Shown here: positions 13,601-27,459 of the stretch, in pieces
Numbering within the stretch: position 1 is the stretch's first letter
Layout of the letters: the number at the start of each line of letters is the position of its first letter
Assembly (NCBI GenBank): GCA_037039925.1
Contig: JAXRKP010000237.1
Span: 322,501-386,500 of the forward strand
Length of the DNA stretch: 64,000 nt
Source of the DNA: Doris montereyensis
Lineage: Eukaryota; Mollusca; Gastropoda; Nudibranchia; Dorididae
Reading direction: 5' to 3'
Notes under the pieces: generated by a model
The model's database searches: none
The model's input: only the letters and a program-made list of their open reading frames with translations
What the model was told of the DNA's origin: nothing
Position numbers and translations under genes: made by a program

Positions 13601-16600
13601 TTGTATTGCTGAGGAATTGATCTGATGTATAATAACGAGTACATAAAAACATATTAGGAAAATCACTTTTGGAAGGCATATTTTAGGAACTTAATGGAAG
13701 GTGTTCCAATCAAAAAGAGTAAGGAAGGGATTATTATCATGGATTGATGTAAGTCCTTAATAGATCACGGTCAGACCAGCCAGAATTAAGGCTCTATAAG
13801 TGAAAGTGGCCTTGAAGGAACTCTACTTTAAGCCCAATGTTCCCTCTAAGCTGTGCATGTGTGCGCACAGGTGAGAATTGTCTGTGCATGTGTGTGCACA
13901 TTGTCTGTGCATGTGTGTGCCCATGAAGAATTGTCTGGCATGTGTGCGCACAGGTGAGAATTGTCTGTGCATGTGTGTGCACCCATGCCCATGAAAACAA
14001 CAACACACACACAAAATTTAAAAAATCTATTTATTTGCACACAATTGTGATTTTTTCGTCAAACTTTGCACAACATCAACAATTTGTGCACACAGACTGG
14101 AAAGAAATAGAGGCAATATTGTTTACAGGCCAAACCCCAATATCACTTCAGCCAGTTGACTTTATGGAACTAGCAGTATTTTGTGGAGATTGATTATTGT
14201 TTATACAAATTCTGTACTGTAAGTTATGTTATGAAGATTGTCATTCACATATTTTATTTACAACGTAACTATTTGTCAATTTTGTAACATATGTGTACAT
14301 GTAAAAGTATCTTGATTTAATGTCTAATCTTAAGCCTTTAACATGCACGTCCTGTGGTAGTAAATGCCAATCTCAGTTTTTGTTGTCTTCTCTTGATAGT
14401 AAATTTCCATTATAAGATTTGAACTAAAGAAACAAAATAGCATCTTGATGACACTGGTTCAAGCCCCACAGGTGGCACAAGTGGTTTTTAGTTTTCACAA
14501 CGTTGTACTCGTAAGAAAGGTACTTCACTCTACTTTCCTCACTTGACTCAGGTGTGAATGAGTACCCAGCTATGGCTAGAAAAAGGTTTTGTCAGTGTTA
14601 GTAAAAAAAAGCCTAACAGGCTTGTGTGCTGTATGCTCCCCTGGGAGTCGAGGAGGACTTTGGATGAAATGGCCTGCTAAGGGATAAATGATGTTCAGTC
14701 GATGAACCTGCATTTGTGCAGAGATACGGACTATACCTCCATCTTTATCTTTACCTTTTATCTTTTGATCAGGGCTAATGTGCCTCCTGGCACACAGAGA
14801 GTTAAGTTGAGTCAAGTCTCCTTTGATGCTTCTCTGGCTTGGTTGAAAAAAAGAGGGATACTGTTTTGTCCTGTACCAAGTGTAACAATTGTGGTAATCT
14901 GTAATAGGGTTTTGTCTGAACAGATGTTCTCATGTTATCTCACATCAATGAGCCACTGTCACAGGTAGAATAGTTAATAGCTTCTTCCCTCATGAAAAAT
15001 CTATAACTGTTGCATGGCTTCATTCCAGTTGTTTCCTGTGACTTGACCGTTGACATCCACATCAAATTTAGCATCTCAGACAGATGTGTGTGTGATTTGT
15101 GTTTTTTGTTTTGAAGTGTTACTTACCTGTAATCATAACTGTTTGTGGCACAAAGTTACTAACAATATTCATTCTATTCCCCCCCCCAAAAAAAAAAAGA
15201 AAAGAAAAAAAGAACATTTAACATTTTTTTTAATCCAAAACAAAATGAGACCAACAAACTCTCACTTAAATACAAAAGAATATAAACAGATAATATATAT
15301 GTTTTTTAAAAACATCCCCTGTCCCCCACTTACCACTTTCCAGTTCTCCTTGAAGAAAAAAACCCAATGTTCTCCTCCTTGAACAAAAAAACCCAACAAG
15401 AAATATTCAAAACACCCCCCCCCCCCTCCCTCAATGATGTATTGATATAAGCACTTAACACTCAGAAAAACACTTAACAATTTTATTTTTTTAAAGTTAG
15501 CAATGGGGAGACGTATTTTAATTTTATGTCTTTGTTACTTGACATAAGAAAAATAAAATTATATGTGTAACTAACTAATTGTCTGTCCCAGTAATTTCAA
15601 AACGTGGAATATTATATGGTTAAGCAGTTCAGTTTTCCTATTTTGTGAAAATATTGAGCTTCTGATATCAAATTTAATAATAACATAAGATATGAAAAGT
15701 GAAATAATTGTAAAGGGGACGTGAGATGTGAATATGTGTGGTCTGGTGATTCAAGTTACATGTTTTTTTTCCTTTGTTTTCAAAAGTCGCTTCATACTAA
15801 AAAGTCTTTTGAATTACTTTGGTATTATGAATTGTATAGATAAAATTCAGTAATACTTATTAATGCAAGTGGTTGATATGATCATCTGTGTATAGAGTCA
15901 GAATGTGAAATTGTCTTTAGTATGTATTTTCAGTAAAATAAATCACATGTGAAAGAGCTGTTTTTTTTTCTTCAACACTGAACATTTTTTGAGAAGGTCT
16001 AACTGAAAAAAACCCCCATTGCTGTCCCAGCAGACTTAAAAAATGTTTTTACCATATATATATTGAAAAACATGTACAAACTGTTGCTTGCTTGATATAG
16101 GTTGAAAATGGTTCAAATCGCAATACCTTGTCATTTTGTTTTAATTCCTTTCCAATAATTTGTTATTTTGCTGAAATCCATCTCCTTATGTTAACAAAGT
16201 CCATTGGCTTGCTGTATCAAAATATGATTATTATTTTTTTTAGAACATGTTTCTGTGGGAACTTTCAGTCTTCCTTTCAAAAACGTTGGGTTATGTCATT
16301 AATTACATTTTTTTTATGAAAGGTCAAATTGATAAATTGACTCTGTCTTTTGTGTATCCTCCAGCCCCTCCCAAGAGGAAAGCCTTGCCTATTCACACAG
16401 TGAAAGAAGATCCTGATATGCCTGACAGAGACGTTTTAGTGAGTATATTTTTCTTCTTTTGTTTTCCTTTTAAATATGATAATAAGTCTTCTATTTGAAT
16501 ATTAAGTTATGAATAAGGGCATGAAATAACGTTGATGCACTGTAGGAACAAAGACGAGACAAATACATAGGAAGAGACAGAAATCAATTTTTGGGCAGCA

Positions 16601-19600
16601 TTAGACTAGAGATGAATCAGCAACCTGTGCATGGACATGTATCACTTGGTCATGAAAAGAGAGCTAGCTACCTACTTACTACGCTTCTTTTCATGGCAAG
16701 GCGATGAGTGTTGTCACGAAAGTTGTGGGTCCGTCTCTATTGGTGCCCAATGATTTTTTTTTCCCTTTCTATTCCTTTGTATTTAGCTTGTCTTTGTTCT
16801 TATTGAGTTTTAATATTATTTCCTATCATTACTCATCACTTTTGACATGCCCTTCGTCTCACTGCTTTTCCTTTGAATATTGATAGCCTGGTATTAGACT
16901 GCTGGACTTTGTATTGTGAGGTTCTAAGTTTGAAACCTGATAACGTTAGGTTTGACTGATATAGTGTTCCTAGGTAAAAATGCTAAACACGCATTCCCTT
17001 CACTTGACTTAGGTGCAAATGGGTATCAGCATTATTAGCTGTGGAGTGAAACTTGTGACTGACAGATGTCCTGTCCAGGAGTCAACGTATTAACACTGGG
17101 ATAAGCTCGCAATCCATGGGTCACAGCAGCCTTCAAGGAACTTTTCTTTTTCAAGTGCTTGACTTCATTGCATCATACTACCTACTAACAAAAAAAAACC
17201 CAATGAACCGGGAAATTAGAAATCAAACCAAAACCATGCAAGATTTTGAGACAAATTTTGATACACCCTTTGAATAGCCATTCAGAAATATTAGCTGAAA
17301 ATATGACATCAAACTGGCAATGTGAGCAGGAAATAACAAACACTTACAAAATATGCTCGAAATGGTGTCCTCGTAAAATGCAATTTTGAGCAAAAGCCGA
17401 AAAGGGCCACAGAACCTGGTGACAATGACCCAAAGGAAATTGCTGAATCTCGTCTGAAATTGTGGTTTTTAGTTCTGTTACGTTTGTGAAGTTAGGTGAA
17501 TAAAGATTGTCCTTCAAATATTCCCAAAGGTAGAAATCAAGGGCATTGAGATCAGGACTATGGGTAGCCCAGGTGTTGGGCATGAAGCGGCTGATCGCCC
17601 TTACGTGGAAATGACCTGAGAGCAACTGTCTTACACAAATTGCTGTGCGAGTCGTGACACCGTCTTGCTGAAACCACTGACGTCCCATGTTAACTTTCTT
17701 CTTTTTCAGGATGAGTCAAAACTTTCTAAGAATATGAGTGTAACTTTCAAATGTCATTGTGACAGTGCTTCCTTTTTATCTTTGATCCAAGAAAGCAACA
17801 CCATGTTGTTTAGATCTAAATTATAACGGCATTTTGAAACAGCCATAAGTATAAATGTACATAACGCTTTCCGGTTGGCCAAAGTTACTTTAAAGGAGGT
17901 GCATATTAGGCGCAAACTGTCAAAGTTATTGATAATTTATTGATAATTTTCCTGGTTAAAATTTTTTGGGTCACCCAATCGTGTAATCACCAAAGGTTTT
18001 TAAACAAGTCCTCCATGAATTTTTCAAATTATTTGAACAAGTACAGAATAAATGGAGGGAGGACATGAGTGAGCATAGTAAGAAATGCTAGGAAAACGAT
18101 TTTGATCTACATGCATATTTTCGCTGATTAAACCCAATCATATTGAAATTAAGAAAATGTTCTGCTATTTCTTTCAACCCTGTGGAAAATAAAAATTGGT
18201 AACGGACAAGTTTGAATTTGTCTTTTTTCATATTCAAACAACAGCAGGCCAGCATGAATGGGTAGACTGGTATAATTAATTTCCATTATATCAGGTATTT
18301 TAAGATAGATGTGATAATGACTTGACTAGAAAAAGAAAATAATTGAGCATGAACAGGTAAGAAACAAATGAAATGGAGGTATTATCACATAAAGTCCATT
18401 GGATTATGACATATAATAAAAAATTTGATTACAAAAGTTTTTGTCACATATTATTATGGATTAGGTTGATAAAGTATCATTTTAAAACTTTTTCTGCAAA
18501 GTGTACCAATGTCCCAATTTCCAATCATTCTTATTGCCATGATATAAAATTGATGAAAAAAAGTTGATACATACGAAAGCTTTATTTTTTCCTTTCTTTA
18601 TCCGTATCTGTCTACATTTCAAAACTCTTTTTGATTCCATCTCGTATTTTAGGAGACAGATCTTCAAAAAGTCGCTAAGAAAAATCCCTTGCAGGGACCT
18701 CGTCTTAGAATGAGCATTTGTGCAGGGGATCTGATTGGGAAGACGGTGAGTTTGTATGCTATGATTCATCTTCTCATTTTCTCTCTGGTGCTGAAGCAAA
18801 AAAACTCGGAATGATCGATACAAATATTAAGAAAGAAAAATAGATAGCTCCAAATTTGTAAAGCTCCTAATGTGAGATTAGTTCAGATTTGCAGATCTCT
18901 TATTGAAATAATTTCAGATTTGCAGAGCACTTAGTGAGATTATTTTAGATTGGCAGAGCTCAGATTTACAGAGCTCTGAGTGAGATAATTTTAGATTTGC
19001 TGAGCTCTTGATGTGATAACTTCAGATTTTGACTTGAAAAGACAGGAGTGGATTTTAAATTTTTTTTTTCCTCTTTGTTTTCATTTCAATGTTTGAAATG
19101 CTTGCTCTTTGTTGTTTTTTTTTCAGCATGATGAACTGGTCTTGTTGCTTATTCAGTTGAGAAGGAATCAGTCAGCACTTGAAAAAAACTCGTGATTTTT
19201 ACAAACAGCAAAACGAACAAAGAAGATCGGGGGAGTTGGAATTTCGCAGGCAGTAAGTATTTTGTTTTTTGTTGGGTTTCCTGATAGAGCCCCATTTATA
19301 TCTTTCTAAAATGTCGAGTCAAAAGGAAGATGTCAGTGAAAAAATGTTCTTTGATTATCATGTCAATTTAATGTTTTTTGACATGTGAAAAATTCTCCCC
19401 TAGGATGCACCGATTTGGAGAGGTTCAGGATGGCCGACTTCATGATACTCATCGAAATTACATGGAAGCTAAAGGACAAATGGAGGAGATAGAGAAGAAA
19501 GTAAGATTTATGCTTTTTAAACATAAATGATAAACATTGCTTAATGTGTAGTACTACACTATTAAGTCCAACAACATTTTCATCATTATCCTCTTTAGTA

Positions 19601-22600
19601 TTGTCATCATCATCATCATCATTATCATTATCATCATCATCATCATCATCATCATCATTGTCATCATCACCTCTCATCATGAGTGTATTAAAATACTCAA
19701 TAACAATGATAGCATTCTCCTTGTCATGTTGAATACAAGAGGAGAGTTTTAAGAATTAATGAGAAGGAGATGATAGGAAAAATATATCATGGAATCTCCA
19801 ACCAGTGACTTCTTCATTGGTTTTCACCACATTGTCATGAAGGAAAATACAAAGAACTATGGCTAATTTCTTTAGTATGTTTTCCTTTCATATCACAGTG
19901 ATAAATGCTAATGTGAACCTTTTTGGTTTGAGCATAAACAATGACATGAAATCATTTTAAACCCCTGTAGGAACAAAGGCAAGACAAATACAAAGTTATA
20001 GACAGTAAAAAAAATCTTTGGGGACCAATAGAATCAAACCCGCAACCTCTGCGTCAACACCCATTGCCTCGCCATGAAAAGAGAGCACACTACCATCTAA
20101 ACCAATTATGCATTTTAAGTCAGTAATAATATGTCATTATTCATCACCTTGCCTAAGTAAGTAATAATATGTCATTATTCATCACCTTGCCTAAGTAAGT
20201 AATAATATGTCATTATTCATCACCTTGCCTAAGTAAGTAATAATATGTCATTATTCATCACCTTGCTTAAGTCATTATTCATCAAAGTAATAATATGTCA
20301 TTATTCATCACCTTGCTTAAGTAAGTAATAATATGTCATTATTCATCACCTTGTCATTATTCATCACCTTGCTAAGTAAGTAATAATATGTCATTATTCA
20401 TCACCTTGCCTAAATAAGTAATAATATGTCATTATTCATCACCTTGCTTAAGTAAATAAGTAATAATATGTCATTATTCATCACCTTGCTTAAGTAAGTA
20501 ATAATATGTCATTATTCATCACCTTGCCTAAATAAGTAATAATATGTCATTATTCATCACCTTGCCTAAATAAGTAATACTAAGGTCCATTTACTCACTG
20601 TTTGTTTTTGGTTTATCATGTCTGGTGCTGAGAGATATGTTTTGTTTATTCCTTTGTATTTGTATCATCTTGGTTTCCATGGGACTTTCTTTCTCTTTCC
20701 TTATCAGCTCCCATTTTACCTTCCTGCTCGAAATGATCTTTTTCCAGGCTGCCTTGTCCTGACATTTTCTGTTTCCTTCCGTGAAAGTTAAATTTCTTTG
20801 CAAGGCAGCAGGTTGTTTTTTCTGTCAGGGTTAATTCCCTTAGCCTTTGGTCAGTCAAGACCGGTCTGCAAGGCAGCAGGTTGTTTTCTTTCAGGGTTAA
20901 CTCCCTTAGCCTTTGGTCAGCCAAGACCTGCCTGCAAGGCAGCAGGAGACTCGTGGAGGCGGGATCATCTACTCCACTTACAGGTGATTACCTGTCTACT
21001 GCCCGGGTCCATGGAACTCCGGCATCAATATAATTTTGTTTACATGCATTGCTCATTGCAGTCAATCCCAAATCTCAGTCTTTTGAATTTGCATAGATAT
21101 TAATTTTATGTTGAGAGTTGACTTGTAATCCGCCTTTGCTGTTTTATTTTTCTCCCTGCAGTTGGAAGTTTACCGGCCAATTATCAATTTGTTGGATAAC
21201 ATGGTGACTATGGGCAGTCTGTATGGAGGAGACAACTTCATGTTGGCCACACAATACCGAAAGGTTATTATAGCATCTTTGATGTGATATCACTAAAAAT
21301 ATTTGTCTTATGGCAAGAGATTTATAAACAATGTCTATTATAAGCAATTTTGTTTACTTTTTCTCTTCTTTCTTGCATAAATGATTTCCTTCTATGTTGA
21401 CATTTGATAATTTTCATTACAAAAGAATATTTTTAGTTTTTACAGCCATTCTTCATTTTATGCTTTAGAATTTGATCTAAAATTTAAGCCCACATTCAGA
21501 TATATTTGACACATCAATATCTGGATCTCTGGTTTCTTTTTCTAGCATTTGCTTAGACCTGACCAGTATCCAAGCTCCCAAGAAAATGTTGGAATTTTCC
21601 AGGCAGCACCAAGAAGATCGTCTGATTAAGGAGACGAATGAAGAAATAAAGCAACTTTCTGCTGATGAAGTGGATTTGGAGGTGAAGCTCAAATACTGTT
21701 TTTAGGATGTTATATAATGAGAATTTTGTTGGATGGATTAGATTTAAAATTTTTAAAATGCAGGGTTCTAGCAAAATAAGGAAAGTATGGAGGAAAGTTT
21801 ATTTTTTTAAATGTTGTAGGACTGATCAATACCCAAATGAACCGGATTAAAATAACAACAGAACAAAATTTGTTTTGCGACACAGGAGAGATGAGTGTGC
21901 TTGCTGATGTTTTTGTGATATGAATGAGCAGGTCTAGTTTAAGTTGGCAAACAATTCTTGAAATTTTAATAGATCTTATCATTGAATTAAAAATATTAAC
22001 AAAAGATCAATCAACACATGATTTTCTGTTATTTCCAGGAAAAAATTGACAGGCTGAATGTAATTGATCGTCTTCTTCAAGAGCAGAGTTTCAAAGTGTC
22101 AAGTTTCAAGGAAGACAAGGTAACCTTTATAAAGTTAAGAAAGACAGACCAGAATGCTTAAGAAATATAAGTGCTGAATTAACTTTCGCTGCATTTAGAC
22201 AACTCCCGGATAGAGTACACTGAAGGACAAAATACTTTAATGCAAAGTTCATCGTATGAAATGTAGTATAAATCTGTTGATTATGACTGGCCTAGGCAGT
22301 AAGACTGGCTGCAATAACAACATGAAACTACTGTGTACCCATTACTGTTCTCTTGTTCGTAATTTAAAACCCAGAGCTCTATTGGAATACAGTTTTTGGA
22401 GCAAAAGAGTTATTCTCAACTCAGTTTGCAGTTTTGACTGTTTTAACTAGCACGAAAGTCAATTGAAAATGTCTTAGAAATTTCCCTTTTGACTTGATTT
22501 TCTGTGTCAATCCCAGACAGGCACATTGCATATGAATTACAACTGTTAAACATTGATTTAACTCCTTTCTTTGGTTAAAGTAATGGTGATTGATTTTGTG

Positions 22601-25600
22601 AACTTTTAAATTTGAAACCTGTCATAATTTAAGATGATTTCATGTTTTATGAAATATGTCGCAATAAAAATAGGACTCTTCATGCTATCAAGTTTCCATC
22701 TTTTTAATATTTTAAAAACTTTTTTCCAATCTTATTACAAACAGGAACTGATGGAAAAAGCTTTGGTTGGCATATTCAGACAACAAGACCAAGTAGGACA
22801 TGATCAGTGGGGAAATGAGACGACTGACACAGCAGCAGAGGACCTTAGAGAAAGAAATCTCTAGAGTAACACAGCTGTTGGCTGAAGCATCTAAGGCAAG
22901 TTATCAGTTAATATTACTTGAAACAAGCATAAATACGATATCAAAGGGTTTGACATATCATCTTCCTCATGTAGTCTGATCAGTGTTTTAATATTTTGTA
23001 ATTCAACAAAGAATTGAAATAGTCACTTGGATAATTTGCCTGTTTTTAAAAGTAAAATAGATAACTTAAGTCAAATTTGCATACGGTAGATTATTTTGGA
23101 CGATAATCATGAATTTCTTATGGTGACAGATAAAGGTAAAGTTTTGAGGTTTTTAGAAAATGATGAAACAAAGATTACAATTGAATAAAGTTAAAAATGT
23201 GTATATGCATATCACTGCTGAAGACAAATGAGAAAAACTAAATGGTTGAGTTTTCAGTCATGCAAGACTGTTGCTTACACTTGTTTTTTTTGCCAGCTTG
23301 GTTGTGATATGAATCAGATATAATTTACGTAGCAACTATGGTGTAGTTTTTAATACGTGAAAGCGCTTGTATTCTTTGAAAATCAGGAACTGGAAGAAAC
23401 AACAGCTGAAAATAACAAACTGGAGCATGAAGTGGCCTTGTTGCGCACCAAAGTTCACGGTGAACTCACTAGAAGTCGAAGTGCGCCTTCTCTGGTAGGT
23501 TTCTCTGGAAAGATAGAACGTTGCCTTTGATTTTTAGAACAAAAGCTCTATATGAATCATTTTTTCCCTGTGACTGCTCATTAGCCATTTTACAATTTGT
23601 GATGACTTTATTGTTGTAATTCCTAAAAAATCTAATGTAAATATCGGATCTTATCCTCAAGTCATTCAATAACGCCAAGTAATGCAGATTGAAATTTATT
23701 GGCCATAGGACTATAGATACGAAACACAAAGGCAGTCAAGCTGTTCTGATAAGATGAGTTTGTAATATACAGGTTTTATGAAATATTTCTTAACAACTGG
23801 ATAATGTTAAAGTTGTCTAAGAAAAAATCTGTACTTTTAAAAAGAAGAGAAAGATGGCTGGTCTTCCCCTTCTCAAACCAATTTTCAGAAGTGGTTGTTT
23901 TATTATTTATCTTTTGTTTTTGTTGTCATTTTTATTCATTAGGCCTCTGAAAGCATGCGAACGAAAATGAAAATGGAAAAAGAACTGGCCAAAGTTCAAG
24001 ACATCATGCAAGGCTTGAATCAACAGGGCGCCAAGTTGTCACAGGCCATGAACACACTCCGAAGGTCCTCCTCTGGCACTCAATTGGCTGTCTTAGGTAA
24101 AGCTCTCGCATGACCTTTGCTAAGATGTGTCGTGGTCAGAAATCTGTTCCCCAAAAATGGAAATTTAAGAGAAAATATTAAGTCCAAGTAAACAGCAACA
24201 GTAATATAACAGCTATAACTGCCGTAATGTTTTTTAGCATTGATAAACCTTTTTTCTTATGTTGAATAATTGGAATTCTGGACTTTGAAAAACCAGTTGG
24301 TAAATCTCTGTTTTGATATCAACTTTACACGTCTTGCTCAAATGATGAGCAGAGGTATTTTATTCCCTGCCAAAAATGCCAAACAATTAAGTAACAGAAT
24401 CAAAGCAAAGGAGTGAGGGAGATTGTAATTTTTTAAAAACCCCAGACAAACAGCAGAACAATAATAATGTTTAAAAAATGAGTAAAAAGAATAAATAAAA
24501 AAGGAACCACACACTCACACAAATAGAAATTTTGTAAGAATCAATAAGAATGCTAAAAAGAAAAGATATTCACTTTTATTTCAGTTTTTCTTTGTTGCAA
24601 AACTTTGATGAAGCAGTAGGCTTTCTTTTTTTTTTTGACAAGGAAGAAAAAAAAAAAATGTAAATAAATCATTTATTGTATTTTTTTTTCAGATAATGAA
24701 GGAAACGAAAAGATGTTGTCTGGCACATACCTTCAGACTGATTTGGACTCTGGTGACCAGGTGGATTTGGCAAGGTCCGGGCACACTGAAAATTCACCTG
24801 CCGCTCAGCACTTCATCAGCCATCAGCGACAGGTTGGTTTTGACTCAATAAAAAAAAAAGGTAGAAGTTCCTTCCCGGCCATTACAACCTATAGAGCTGG
24901 AGCTTATCTGATTTCTGTAGCGTGAAGCCAAATAGGTAATAATAATCATCTCCTGGATAGGACATTGGTCTGACTCCCAAACTTAGTGCTTGTACTTGTT
25001 TGCACCTGGGTTGAGTGGGGAAAGGTGAGGTGAATATTATCACCTGTTTTGTTTCATGCTATAGAAACTGGATAAGCTCTGGCTCTATGGGCCATACTGG
25101 CATTGAAGGAACTTTACTTTATACGTTTATTAAACCTCCGCTTTCTCATAACTTTCAATACTCTGAAGTCATCAAAAAATTGAATAAGTTAAAATCAAAG
25201 TTGAGATGTTCATAACTTAAGATACATTTGGTGTACCGGAATGGTCTTTATTTTATTTCATGAAAAATTGTTTCTCACCTCATAAAAATTGATCATTCAA
25301 ATAAGAAATTTTTATCAAACAAAGTTTATGAAGTACACAAATGAAAAGAAAATCATGTTAGAGGACAATTCTGTTTTAAAAAATGAATGTGGTAGAAATT
25401 TGGGTTAAGGACGTTATCGCAGAAATGCATGATTGGGTATTGGTTCACTGTATAAAATCATACACATGCCTGGTTTCTTGTCATTTGTGTCCGCAGAATG
25501 CCAGTGAACCAGAAGACTGGAATACAGATGAAGGAGATGAAAGCACTCGGAAGTTTTTTGGTGAGTTTTATCTTTATCTCCTTTTCATGAAAATTAATGT

Positions 25601-26075
25601 ATGCAGTCTTTTCATTTTCTTAGAGTATCTCCAGTTACCTTGAATTAAGTTAAATTTAGCACTCTATCAAAAATGTATGTAACTTATATTGTAGTCAGAT
25701 CCATATGCAGTGTGGGCTTAATTTCACCGTAAGCACTCTGGAAGAAATTTGTTAGCCATTTACGTAAGAGAGGTTACATAACAAATTACATTCATGTACC
25801 ACTGATCACACACATATTGTGATGATAGCTTGATAATTACTCATTTGAATTTTGAATGGTTGTTGAATATTTCCTTGTGTTGCTTTGAAAGCTACAAAGA
25901 CAGAGACTTTATCTTGCCTTAGGCAGACAACATATTATTTGTATTGTCTTGAGTATACATACCATGCATCAGTCGGAGGAGAGGAGGAGGAGGAGGAGGG
26001 AGGAGGAGGAGGAGGAGGAGGGGAGGAGGAGGAGGAGGAGGAGGAGGAGGAGGAGGAGGAGGAGGAGGAGGAGGA

Positions 26076-26139
<64 letters not shown>

Positions 26140-26182
26140 GAGGAGGAGGAGGAGGAGGAGGAGGAGGAGGAGGAGGAGGAGA

Positions 26183-26244
<62 letters not shown>

Positions 26245-27337
26245 AGGAGAAGGAGAAGGAGAAGAAGAAGAAATAAAAAACTCAACAGTTAAGATTTGCC
26301 AACTTGTATTCAGTTGTCATAACAGGTAATTACCACCCTATATATTTTTTATCCCTAACAATTTCAGGTTTGGGACCAAGGGATACAATCCAAAGGTCAG
26401 ACAGTTCGGGACGTGAAACGCCTGTCAGAAGCCAGGAGGGAGAGAGAGGAGGAAAGAGGAGACGATTTCGGAGAAGGTTGGCAAGAAACTTTATGTTTAC
26501 TGTAGTTTTTATTTTAAGTCATTTTTATAAATTAAGCACTAAAATGTTTAAACACTAAAATTGAAAACTTACTAGATATTCAAAATTGACATTTATGCTT
26601 ATGTATATATATTATTAGATGTTTGTACATTATGTTTTGTTTTTTTTAAAAAATGATTTTAATTTTCATTGAATCTTTCATAATTGTTCGATATCTTAAC
26701 TCTTTAAACCCTGACCCCCTGAGCCTTATTTGTCCCTACACCTGAGCTCCAGAGATATTTAGCACATGATGTCAGCATCTGTTCCTGATTGGTCAATCTA
26801 AATATAGGATGCAACCAAAGATAAGTGATGTAGTACCCTCCCGGACCTACACAGCACACTCGGTTTATAGGAACGAAGGTGCTCATGAGGTGTAGGTAGC
26901 GCTCAGGACATAATAGAATACAACCAAAATAAGTGACCTAGTGACCTACACAGTGCGTTTAATATGTAGGATCAAAGGGATTGCGACGTTTAGGTTGTGC
27001 TGGGGCCGATCAGGTTAAAGGTTTTTTCAGTTGTTTATGAAGCTTAGGTAAACAGATTCATGCAGTAATGTTTTCAGTGGTGCTATTAAAATAAGGATAA
27101 ATGGAACTCTTTCTATATAGAACACATTGATGTATTTTCTTATAATTGTCTCTTCTGTTCCAGAGATCAAATTACAAGTCAGCAATGTGGATACTGAAGT
27201 GAGTTTGGATTTAAGGAAAGAAGACTTTGTTCAGTTGTTTTTTTCCATTAGACATTTTGTACAATTTTGTATTTCACCCATTTTGGTTCCAGAAAATAAT
27301 CTGGTAAACCTGACTGATTATGTATATTTGAAGGGAG

Positions 27338-27404
<67 letters not shown>

Positions 27405-27426
27405 GAGGGAAAGGGGAAAGGGAAGG

Positions 27427-27459
<33 letters not shown>

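Noticed and set aside
13794..14040. Cys/His-rich 63-72 codon minus-strand ORFs
   Set aside because: They come from the expanded GTGCAC repeats inside hAT-like MITE copy 2.
17250..17980. Terminal repeats for the mariner fragment (ATACACCC and GGGTCACCC)
   Set aside because: They are in the same orientation, not inverted, so they do not define transposon ends.
25885..26329. Poly-Glu/Gln/Ser/Ala and poly-Leu ORFs on both strands
   Set aside because: Produced by the GAG/CAG trinucleotide repeat inside an intron.
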